NCBI GenBank assembly: GCA_013368445.1
Contig: JAACJO010000007.1
Span: 930,001 to 994,000 of the forward strand
DNA: 64,000 bases
Source of the DNA: Leucocoprinus leucothites
Taxonomy: Eukaryota; Basidiomycota; Agaricomycetes; Agaricales; Agaricaceae
Direction of reading: 5' to 3'
The notes under the pieces are model-generated. The model did not search any database, was not told the DNA's origin, and saw only the letters and a list, made by a program, of their open reading frames with translations. This document shows positions 51,536 to 60,773 of this stretch, in pieces. Made by a program: the position numbers and the translations under genes. How positions within the stretch are numbered: the first letter of the stretch is position 1; the number at the start of each line of letters is the position of its first letter.

Positions 51536-51870
51536 TGATGGCTACGCCGCCATTCCAGACAAATCCCAGGCTTACCGCGGAACCTGGCACGACAGTCCTG
51601 TTGGCTCCTCGTTCTTCCTTTCATCTGTGATCTACTGAACAGATAGGTTAATTTCAAACTGGCACCGACGATATACCGAATCAGCCACCGGTTGGTATTT
51701 CAACTGTAGTACTGGATGCTCACCTACAGAACTTCTGAGTCAGGAACCACCGTTTATTAATACCTACTGTATCTCGGCAAACTTGAACGGGATTCCGGAC
51801 GATGACAGTGACATGGCATTCTATGCTAGGTTGGGCACCAATGACGGACGTTCAAAAGAGAGATGAGTTG
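51536..51870 (+). pseudogene. Decayed copy of the 47.6 kb PPAY membrane protein gene
   Basis: Pieces line up in order with the intact gene: KSQAYRGTWHDS matches SPSLFYRGTWHDS; after an intron-like gap FQTGTDDIPNQPPV matches FNKDPGSNDVPNQPL; then GTTVY, a stop, YLLYLGK, and further stops where the intact gene reads GTALYVFCVLAHQ and SDMTFSINGT. There is no signal peptide, membrane span or tail. In-frame stops and frame changes show it is broken. It probably arose by tandem duplication. Confidence 0.65.
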
Positions 51871-52471
51871 GAACGCCAAAGGACATACCAGTGTGTCGGT
51901 GAACCATAGGGCAACCCGGTCGGTATACAGGCCCCTGTACTCTCAGATGAGCGTTCTGTATTTCGGGACACCGGCTCGAATCCAACGTGGCGATGATTAG
52001 CGCTTAAGTCGAGCGAATGGCGACTCACGAGAATTCGTGACTGTCGATCTTGTTCTACAATATGTCTTCTGCCAGGGGGGTAATAGGTCGTCTGAGCTGA
52101 GGGCCTCTCAAGATTACTGAAATTCGTCTGGATTAAAAAGCTATGGCTGTGGTGAACGGGCCAAGGCCGTTGTGTTCCCCACAAAACATTTGAAGAGAGC
52201 GGCTCCATGTGTGTATAAAGTGACCCCTATCCAATAAACCACAGAACTTGAAGCTTGAAGGTTCAGGAAAATTAAAATAGCCTTGTTGCGTAGATAACTG
52301 AACTAATAGACATAGTCACGGTCAGCACGTAAACTCCGATAAGAAGGTGAATAACGGTAATTCTTGGAGTCAGCACGGCTGCCAATTTAAATGTTAACTG
52401 CACAGCGACGGTGCACTGTGCATCAATACATCATCGATGATCGAAATAGTTTACAGATCGAGGCTTCGGTA

Positions 52472-52485
52472 AGGGGCTGCACGTG
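52472..52485 (+). promoter_or_regulatory. STRE-like AGGGG plus CACGTG upstream of the LEA-like gene
   Basis: AGGGG (core of the Msn2/4 stress element) lies 4 bp from a perfect CACGTG, 145-157 bp upstream of the ATG at 52629. A stress-type promoter would fit a LEA-like product. Short motifs, so suggestive only. Confidence 0.4.
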
Positions 52486-52628
52486 ACATGGTGACTCTAA
52501 CGCTCCGCCCTCTCCTCATCGACGTCATCACCGACCCGGTTGATACAAAAGGCTCCATTTCCGTGGAATGTCTTTCGAACTTGCCTGTAATCTGTATTCC
52601 TGTCGTTGCTTATAGCCCACTTTCCACT

Positions 52629-53135
52629 ATGATTCCTCGAGTTTTCTGTGCTTCGCGTTCGATTTCCGTTCGTGCAACGTTACCGAGCTTGCAAAGACAT
52701 TTCCATGGGAGTCCCATAGCTCACGAGGGTGTAGGTGAAAAGGTTCGAGAACTGGGACACAAGGTGAGATAGGCATCGTATGTTATTTACTTCAAAAGGT
52801 CGACCCCTTTCTTCCAGGTCAATCTTAAAGTAGGCCAGGGTCTGGCTTCTGCTATAGACAAGGGAGAGAAAGCAACTTATGCAACAAAAGAGAAATTAGG
52901 TTTGTGGCTATTTCTATTACCGAGGTTTTGACTTTTCCAATCACTCACACTTGGATACCCAGAGAGCGCGGAAGCTAGTGCAGAGGAAGGGAAAAGTTAT
53001 GCTGAGAAGAAGGCTAATGATGTATGCCTGCTTCCCATATCTCATGGATGGAGAACGCCACTAATCGTGAAACTTCAGGCCGCCAAAGGCGCACAGAAAG
53101 CCAAGGAGGACCTCAAACAGGAGCTCAAGAAATAG
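52629..53135 (+). CDS. Small LEA-like, probably mitochondrial protein
   Basis: Four exons 52629-52763, 52818-52899, 52963-53021, 53079-53135; 333 nt, 110 aa, phases consistent. The N-terminus MIPRVFCASRSISVRATLPS followed by LQRHFH is Arg/Ser-rich and lacks acidic residues, like a mitochondrial presequence. The mature part is Ala/Lys/Glu/Gly-rich with quasi-11-residue periodicity (KGEKATYATKEKL, ESAEASAEEGKSYAEKKAND, AAKGAQKAKEDLKQELKK), the pattern of group 3 LEA proteins, which stay unfolded in water and fold into amphipathic helices on drying. Function as a desiccation or stress protectant is inferred from composition and not from a named orthologue. Confidence 0.7.
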
Positions 53136-53414
53136 ATAACCTTGCACAATTTACGAAAGCTATAGTCTCGTTACAGCCCTTGTATTCTTCTACATTACAT
53201 ATTTTCCAAATAGGTGCATCCAAATTGAGCGCTAGGGTCTCCGACATTGACGACGAGCAATTAGTACTTGCGTTTGAACTTGAGGCCTCGAGGCTTGGAA
53301 GGATTCATCGTTGGCAGTAAATGATGACGTCACGCATTTTATTCATCAAATAAAGACAAACAACGCGTCGCCAAGAATGATGGAAAACCGTGATTCTTTG
53401 CTCGACGTGCAGCC

Positions 53415-54596
53415 ATGTATCGTTCTCTTACTCAATATTCTCGGTCGGTCTCCATTGTGCATCCATGGCAATGGCATACTGCCATCAGATTTCGTAGCAT
53501 CCCCAACTGTCGCCAATATTCTGTCAAAGCGAGCTTTGAATCCAAATATGCTGAGAGGATACGACAATTAGCGGCCGAGTGAGTTTTCCCATCGCCGTAT
53601 CGTGATTGGTGATGGATTTACTCAAAAAGGCTCCTTCATGCTTACTTTGGGGCGTGATGTCGTGTAGGAAAGGTATGAGTGTTGGACAGCTGAAGGAACA
53701 AGCAAAACTTCGCAAGGAAGAGGAGGCCCGCCGACGTCGGGAGGAACGGGAGGCCGCTCTTGCTGTCCAAAAACAGAAAGAAGAGGTCTCGTCCGATGAG
53801 CCGACATTACCGAAGGCGCAAGTCGGGTCGCGCAAGGATAGCTCACCAGTCAAGGTACGCCAACTTGTTCGGAGGTTAGGCCGACGTCTTGACAGTTTCT
53901 TCACAGCCGCTTTCCACTATCTTGAACACATCCCGAGTCCTATCAACACCTCATACTCCGGATCAGATTGGGCAACTCTGGAACGCCTATCACATGTCGC
54001 GGTCGGGAGGAACAGGACGTGGGTTTCTCTGCGCATCCGTTCCGCTGGATCTCTACAAGAAAATGTCGGCCGTCGCAGAAAAATACCCGACATTTATCGT
54101 ACCCATCCGTCGACCGAAGGACACGACGGTCTCACCTGTAGAGGGCGAGAGCGATAGTGCATACGAATTTTACTTCCTCCAATGGGATTTCCATGATGCT
54201 CCGAGACTGCCCAGCGCCAATGAAGACCCTTTTGTCAAACCATCTTCGTCCGAAAGCCCGAACCCAAAGGTTTCCACTGTCTTATTCACACCGCTAGAGG
54301 AGTATAAACTGCGGGCGACATTTGCTACCCCATACCTCGTACTCACGAATTATACTGATCTTGCTTCGACGCATGGACTAGTCCTGCTGCGTGGGGAAGT
54401 CACTCCGAGAAGTGGTGCAAGTGGGAATTACATGTTAAGCCAAGAGGACGCACAGCAGTTGTCCATGGCGATCCAGAAGTTTTACTTATGGGGCAATGGA
54501 GAAGGCGAGGGAGAAAAACTGCTGAGAACTTTCCATGAAAAACCTGAGGACTTCAGATGGGAAGATTTACTGAGAACCGCAGACTGGGGGATCTAG
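53415..54596 (+). CDS. ATP11: ATP11, F1-ATPase assembly chaperone
   Basis: Mitochondrial matrix chaperone that binds free beta subunits during F1 assembly. Exons 53415-53578, 53668-53854, 53907-54596; 1041 nt, 346 aa. The presequence MYRSLTQYSRSVSIVHPW is Arg/Ser-rich. A charged coiled-coil follows (LKEQAKLRKEEEARRRREER), then the Atp11 core: KPLSTILN, TPDQIGQLWNAYH, YPTFIVPIRRP, EFYFLQWDFHD, VLFTPLEEYKLRATFATPYL, LTNYTDLASTHGLVLLRGEV and FYLWGNGEGEGEKLLRTFHE. Stop at 54594-54596. Length and order agree with the family. Confidence 0.92.
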
Positions 54597-54760
54597 TAGC
54601 TGGAGATTGTGGTACTTAGTTGATCTGGATGTCACGAGTAGAATATAGACATGTTATCTATCGTTCCAATCTCGGATTACTAGAACCAAAACGTTTCAAG
54701 GATGATAATCATTCAATCACAGAAGACACGCCTCTCCAGAAGACCAGAAATTCTACGGAT

Positions 54761-55423
54761 CTAACCCGACGTGATTAGAGGAGCCCTCTTCACCCATTTC
54801 CGCTGTTCAACCTCTTCTACGACAAACGAGGCAAAAGCTCTGCGAGAGACGGTGGTCCCAACTTTGCCGTCACCAACAGACCCAACAATAATTTGAGTAT
54901 TGTCGCTGTTTGTCAGGATAGGCACGCGAACGATTGTCCAGTCCAGGTCCCGACCCTTTTCGCGTATAATTTCTCCAACGGCAACGATGTCTTTATAGGC
55001 TGACCTTGCTCCTGTTTTGACAACGTTGATCATACAGGAATATGCAAGGCTAAACTTGTCAGCTGGGTCAACGATAGACGATGTTCCGAGGGCGATGAGG
55101 CGCTTTGTGCCATTCTTCTCCATAGCATCAATTACGAGCCCGTAGCCTTTCGCCAGAGGGGTGTCGCTGGGTTGGCCAAAGAAGGGCCCAAGAGCCGAGA
55201 GAACGACATCAACTCCTTCAAGAGCCCCCTCAATCGCCTCTTTGTCCGTCAAATCTCCCTTGATAATAACGAGTGTGGGATAGGTTGCGCCGCTGAGGTC
55301 AGAGGGTAATTTGTGAGGGCTTCGGGCGTAAACGACAACGGTTTCCGAGGGATATTTAGCAAGTAGTTCACGAATCAGAAGGATCCCGCATGGGCCAGTG
55401 CCTCCAAGGACTAGAAAGCGCAT
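54761..55423 (-). CDS. NmrA-like/atypical SDR NAD(P)-binding protein
   Basis: Single-exon gene of 220 codons. ATG at 55423 starts MRFLVLGGTGPCGILLIREL with the glycine-rich dinucleotide loop GGTGPCG right at the N-terminus. Further features: VVVYARSPHKLP (Arg after strand beta2, fitting NADPH), IKGDLTDKEAIEGALEGVDV, VLSALGP, LIALGTSS and DLDWTIVRVPILT. This is the layout of atypical SDR proteins (SDR_a5, NmrA/HSCARG or BLVRB-like), which bind NAD(P) and may be redox sensors or reductases. No canonical YxxxK pair is evident. Substrate unknown. Confidence 0.8.
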   Translation of the reverse strand: MRFLVLGGTGPCGILLIRELLAKYPSETVVVYARSPHKLPSDLSGATYPTLVIIKGDLTDKEAIEGALEGVDVVLSALGPFFGQPSDTPLAKGYGLVIDAMEKNGTKRLIALGTSSIVDPADKFSLAYSCMINVVKTGARSAYKDIVAVGEIIREKGRDLDWTIVRVPILTNSDNTQIIVGSVGDGKVGTTVSRRAFASFVVEEVEQRKWVKRAPLITSG

Positions 55424-55578
55424 AAAGGTGATCTGTAACAGTTGAATCAAGCAGGTATGGCCAAGTAGTTTCAGCTGAGGGAGCTAAGAATGGTTTTTCT
55501 CAGGCTTGGATTCTAAACAGGTCTAGAGTCCATTTTAGAATGATGTTTCCGACGCTATCAAAAATATCGAAGCTATCG

Positions 55579-56355
55579 TCATAATTGAGGTTTCTTCGCC
55601 CACGATCCTGCCAGCAAAGCTTCTGCCTCCGTGGCAAGAATAGCTTCTCCAATCTCCCCCTCCATCTCTGGCACGAGCGCGACCATCTCCCTATCGTATG
55701 CACGGCCGAAAGCACCGACCACCTTGATAAACTCCTCGGTCATGTCAACCGCCTTGCTTGCCGCACTTTCTACACTCCCTGCTTTAACATCGTTTAGCCC
55801 ACATGCGATGACCTGATCAAACCACGCGAGTGGCTCTCGAGTGACGTTATATGCAAAGCCATGTGAAGTCAGTCGGTGTCGGATCTGCACACCAATACTG
55901 GCAATTTTCGTCACGGGATCGAGGAAGACTCCTGTGTGTTCCGATGGGGAATGTTGTAACCCGTGGTTCTCTCGGATATGTCGCTCGATCATTTTTTGCA
56001 TACGACAAACATAGTCTCTCGCCCCCATGGTGGGCGTATAACGCGAAAGATCTATCAAAGGATATCCAACAATCTGACCAGGGCCGTGGTATGTCAACTG
56101 GCCGCCTCGCGATGATACCAAAAAGTCTGCACCCATCCGGGTAAGACGTTGGTTCTCATCTTGGACAGATGCTGTGGTCTGACGACGACCCGCGGTATAG
56201 ACTGGACGATGTTCAAGAAGTAGCAGTATATCTTTATGGGTGTTGTTGCGACGAAGAGCTAGCTGCGCTTGGTGGAGTGTCTCCTGAAGGCGAAGTGAGG
56301 GAGAATAAGGAAGTGGAAGGCGGAAGACATAGTAGAAAATAGGAGGTAGTCGCAT
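55579..56355 (-). CDS. LIP2: Octanoyl-ACP:protein octanoyltransferase (LIP2/LipB)
   Basis: Mitochondrial enzyme that moves octanoate from acyl carrier protein to lipoyl domains, the first step of lipoate synthesis. Intronless, 258 codons from ATG at 56355 (MRLPPIFYYVFRLPLPYS); upstream in-frame codons open only from a GTG. Visible: LLLEHRPVYTAGRR, SSRGGQLTYHGPGQIVGYPL (family signature), KIASIGVQIRHRLTSHGFA with the catalytic Lys, and IACGLND with the catalytic Cys. Stop at 55579-55581. Convincing family match. Confidence 0.93.
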   Translation of the reverse strand: MRLPPIFYYVFRLPLPYSPSLRLQETLHQAQLALRRNNTHKDILLLLEHRPVYTAGRRQTTASVQDENQRLTRMGADFLVSSRGGQLTYHGPGQIVGYPLIDLSRYTPTMGARDYVCRMQKMIERHIRENHGLQHSPSEHTGVFLDPVTKIASIGVQIRHRLTSHGFAYNVTREPLAWFDQVIACGLNDVKAGSVESAASKAVDMTEEFIKVVGAFGRAYDREMVALVPEMEGEIGEAILATEAEALLAGSWAKKPQL

Positions 56356-58521
56356 GTTGAGAATGGTGTTTATGATCACATGCTGATCGCTTCAAATGTT
56401 GGCACTTGTTTATTTCAGCGTTGGCTTTCTATCTTTAGGACCACCTCCTGCCGTTCGAGAGCAAAATCGCAGCCCCCCTCTCGGCTGTCTTTCAGTATAT
56501 GCACTTCATATGCTAATATTCACAAAATCAAAGAATACAAACACCACGTGCCCGTCGCATAAAATACAAAATGAGGCTCGAGACCCGACGATCTTGCTAC
56601 TCATTTCCTCACAGGAACACATACTGACATTCTGCTGGTGGCCTTCGAGCTGAAGCCACATTGGTGTTATTTGCCATTTCTGCCAGAAATTTGGATTTGT
56701 TCTTCTACTGGGGTGTCAATTCAATGAAGACCGCCACAGGCCCTGACGCACCTTATCGAAGCCACCATTCTTATCGCTACGCTTAGACTTCTAGGAGGTA
56801 CTGTCAGTGGCGTTCGAATGTTGGTCCTATGACAACACTCACGGAGTTCAAACTATCCACTGCCTGGGCTCTCAAAGATTGCATGGTGGGCAGCTCAAAG
56901 TGGCGTCGCCGGATCTGTGATAACGGGAAACTCGTCATGAGGTTCACCATTCCAGGTAGGGATAGTGCATACTTTGGCCTGAGAAGACATGAAAGTCGTG
57001 GTCGAAGTTGTACTAGAGAGTAAGGTTGGAGAAATACTCGGCAGAAGAGAGCTCTATGCTTGGCAGGAAACTCCCTCGAGTACTTATACTCGTCCTATGC
57101 TCGACATGATCTCGTCTCCTAGAATACCACTCTAGTCCAATTGCTCTCACAGCTTCTCTTCGTCCGACCCAATTACTGGCTATATAAAGTTCAGGCCTCC
57201 ACTCGCAACGCTGTCGTTCTTGACCACTGGGAATTAGTACCTAGTCATGGGAAATTGCGCTGTTTCGGAAATCCGCTGGGCTGGATAGCGGGTGAATCAT
57301 GATCTTCTTATAGGTGCACCATTCCCAGAAAAGGTGTGATTTTCACTACGTCAATCTTCGAGGTCCTATTATAGCCTCAACGGTGGGACTGTTGCAGACT
57401 GTTGATCAAGATTTGCTCTACCTCAAACATTCACAGAAGTGACTCGCTGATGTCTGTATGATAGTTGTGTCTGACATGAGCCCAGCAGCAGGTGCAATTC
57501 GTGGGCGGAGTATAGGAGGTAACGGAGTGATCGGCCGATCCCCAATCACTTATTTCGGAAGTTGCAACCCGATATCGACACATTCCATTCCTTACCCACC
57601 ACACTCATACTCACAGAATGATGTAGTGTAGTACTATATGGTATAGGTTCGAGTTACTTCGAGGCGTCCCTCTGCAGAAATATGCTCGTGGAGAATCCTA
57701 TCTGCCAGCTATTGGCCTACGGAAGCCCCGAGAAATGCGCCCTTGTCCCTTCGAAAGTGCATACGTATATGTTTAAATGGGCGGTAACTGTCGACCTCTG
57801 AGCGTAGATTCCAGGAAGGCATCGGGTCAACCCCACCCAGTACGCCTATAATGTCTGTGAAGAATCAGCAAGGTTTGAGCTTCTTCGACTTTTGTTCCAG
57901 TCCTTATCTCTGACACAGCCACACGCCAGGGTTGTGGTGCGACGTGATTGGTCCGATTAGCAAACCCGTGATTGAATACTTGGAACTGAATTGAGAAGTT
58001 CTTGTGGCCCTTCACTTATCTCTGTTGACATGTGTCCGGCAAGGGCTGTGAAGCGAAGTCAGCCGGATTTTGAAAATCAAGAAGCTCCTTATCTCTCTGC
58101 GTTACTCGAAAGCTCACAAAGAGACAGCCAATCTCTATCTTTGCCGGGTCACTGAGGAAGCATCAAACCATTCTTGGGGATGAGGCATGATGGTATCTGC
58201 CAACAATTGACTTTGTCAAATTCATCTCAAGGGAATTTGAAGTCTTCTGGGTCTTCAAATGCTCTGGGCAACAGCGTGACGTCACGAGGCACTAATGTGA
58301 TTGCAAGCCACCACTGAACGGGAAAATGCTAAGGCACTCCAATTCCCCCGTACGAGGGTGAGCGCCTAGAATATCTGCGCCGTCTCATTCGTATCTCGGG
58401 TACAGTATTTAAAAACCATGTCTCATCTCCTTTTTTTCGGACCACCCCGACACTTCTCCTTTCCTCTTCCCACATTGCCAGACTGCCCTTTGACCGTGCT
58501 CGATCGTCTTACACGAGCCTC
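56356..58521. promoter_or_regulatory. 2.2 kb divergent intergenic region between LIP2 and the ammonium transporter
   Basis: The longest gene-free stretch in the window. Only short frames without features. Candidate GATA-factor sites (CTTATC, reverse of GATAAG) occur at 56770-56775, 58015-58020 and 58087-58092, the last two within 80 bp. A TATTTAAAA TATA-like box is at 58405-58413. Nitrogen-regulated GATA control is usual for fungal ammonium transporters, so this is a plausible large regulatory region. Confidence 0.45.
56545..56550. promoter_or_regulatory. Palindromic CACGTG element upstream of LIP2
   Basis: Perfect CACGTG 190 bp upstream of the LIP2 ATG at 56355. Confidence 0.35.
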
Positions 58522-60464
58522 ATGCATCCCACTCCCTTACTGCGTCGTGAGTTGTTTTGAATCCAGCGTTACTAGTACCCACTCATCCCTTGCAGGTGTT
58601 CCCGGCGATGATGCCTCTCAGTAAGTCTGCTGAATCTGTATGGTATTCGAATACTCACCTGGCCTCAGGTATAGCGCCGGTGATCTTTCCTTCATTATGG
58701 TCGCGGGCGCGATGGTATTTTTCATGGTACCAGGTTTAGGTGAGTTCTCCTTTCAACCTAGAGAATGTCTGGCTTATCACTCTCAGCTTTCCTCTACTCT
58801 GGTCTATCGCGTCGCAAGAATGCCCGTACGTAACATTGGTTTCATCGAGAAGACCACCATCCTTACCCGAAATTGATCCTAGTGTCACTCATATGGGCAG
58901 TCCTCGCGAGCAACGCAGTCGTTATCTTCCAATGGTTTTTTTGGGGATACACCCTCGCTTTCTCACCCTCAGCCACCAATGGGTACATCGGAAACCTCAG
59001 AAACTTCGGTCTGATGAAAGTCTTCGGGGAACCATCTCCAGGATCCCCTTTGATTCCTTCTATCCTCTACAGCTTCTTCCAAATGGAATTCGGCTGCGTT
59101 ACAGCGGGAATTTTGATGGGTGGCATCGCTGAGCGTGGACGGGTGTTACCTGCTATGGTGTTTATCTTCTTCTGGATGACATTGGTGTACTGCCCGCTGG
59201 CTTGTTGGGCTTGGGGGGTCAATGGTTGGGCATTGAAATGGGGCGTCTTAGACTTTGCAGGTGAGTTTCGACGATTGCTCTCGGTACGATCTATTTTTAG
59301 TTCTCAACAATTTTTCCTATCCTCGCATGGTATATAGGCGGAGGCCCGGTCGAAATTGGGAGCGGAGTTGCAGGTCTTGCATACTCATGGGTCCTGGGTC
59401 GCCGCCAAGAGAAAGAACTCCTCAACTTCCGACCTCACAATGTCTCTCTTGTCGCTCTCGGAAGTAAGTACAAGCTTCTTTCCTCATTATCTAACCCGCC
59501 GTTTGACTCCTGTTACACTCGGCAGCTGCCATGCTCTGGTTCGGCTGGCTCGGTTTTAATGGTGGTAGTGCATTCGGTGCAAACCTTCGTGCAGTTTTCG
59601 CAATTTGGAACTCAATGTTAGCTGCTGCCTTTGGCGGGATGGTGTGGTGTTTACTTGATTACCGCTATGAACGTCGATGGACAATGGTTGGCTTCTGCTC
59701 TGGCACGATTGCCGGCCTCGTCGCTGCTACTCCTTCCTCCGGTTATGTTCACCCCTGGTCCTCCGTTGTGGTTGGGATTCTCTCAGGTGGTCTTTGTAAT
59801 CTGGCCACCAAAGGTAAGCATCTATGCCCGAACGGTGGAGATAAAAATCTGATCTCTATTTCCCACCAGTCAAACACCTCGTTCATATTGACGATGCCCT
59901 CGATCTGTTCGCTGAGCATGCTATTGGGGGTATCGTAGGCCTTATCCTCAATGCATTCTTTGGCGACACGACTATCATCGCTCTGGATGGCGTGAGCACG
60001 ACCGTTGACGGCGGCTTCATGAATCACAACTGGGCCTCGCTTTATAAGCAAATTTGCTACGTTCTTGCAACATGTGCCTACACCTTCGTGGTTACTGCTC
60101 TCATTGCCAAAGGCGTTGATATGGTCCCCGGACTTCACCTGAGAGCGGGACCCGCGAGCGAAGCCCTCGGTATGGATGAAGTAGAGGTGAGGTCTAATCA
60201 TTCTGCAATCCAAAACAGATACTTAATCTCTTATAGCACGGTGAATTTGCTACCGATTATATTGAACTTCGTCGGGACTTTACCGCTGCTCCGTTCATCA
60301 CTTTCGACCACGACACCAAGTTCAATAGCCATAGTCCCATGGCTGCCGGCGATCGTCACGGGCATACTGATCTCAGCGTCAATGATACAACTAGGTCGGA
60401 AGACACGCGTCAAACTGACCATCCACCCATCAATGAAAAAAACAACGCAAACGATCAAGTATAG
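58522..60464 (+). CDS. Ammonium transporter of the AMT/MEP family
   Basis: Plasma-membrane channel for ammonium uptake; 11 membrane spans expected. Core motifs: YSAGDLSFIMVAGAMVFFM, FLYSGLSRRKNALSLIW, FQWFFWGYTLAFS, QMEFGCVTAGILMGG, MLWFGWLGFNGGSAFGANL (signature with the FGFN-like GFNGG), HPWSSVVVGILSGG and HAIGGIVGLILNAFFG with the conserved pore His. The hydrophilic C-terminus ends at 60462-60464 after NEKNNANDQV. Introns near 58551-58599, 58620-58671 and 58740 onwards. I favour ATG 58522 (MHPTPLLR) spliced to VPGDDASQ, because the earlier ATG at 58418 sits 5 bp from the TATA-like box and would lie before the transcript start. Confidence 0.88.
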
Positions 60465-60773
60465 GTCGTTGAACTCACTGAGAACCCTGCCCACCCCTCT
60501 CGCACTCATAGTCAACATACACCTCCAGATATCCATTCTAATCATTCATACCAAGAGGATCTTTTGTATATTTACATTTTTAACCTTTTTTTCAGGTTCA
60601 TTGGCACCACAGTTGCATTTATGGTTGGGTCCCTATTAAATACTAATGGAGTGACAAAACACGTCGGGCGGAGAAAGAGGATATTTAGAAATTCATTAAC
60701 CTTCCGCTAACTGATATGCTCCATCTTTTCATGCCATTTATCATGGCTCTATAATTTACTCAATACGGTCCAT
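60465..60773. other. Convergent 3' gap
   Basis: 309 bp between the stops of the ammonium transporter and the prenylcysteine oxidase genes. AT-rich, 3' UTR-like. Nothing else seen. Confidence 0.4.

Larger units (their letters stand above)
51061..52628. other. Gene-poor 1.6 kb region holding the relic and the LEA-like gene promoter
   Basis: Contains the relic described separately, and two minus-strand open frames (51460-51197 and 52208-51852) with no features I recognise. The last 150 bp are promoter-like, with AGGGG at 52472-52476 and CACGTG at 52480-52485. Confidence 0.4.

Noticed and set aside
51852..52208. 118-codon minus-strand open frame
   Set aside because: No recognisable features; overlaps the end of the relic and is probably chance.
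58418..58624. Long N-terminal extension of the ammonium transporter (MSHLLFF start)
   Set aside because: The ATG is 5 bp from a TATA-like box and the extension has no resemblance to the family.
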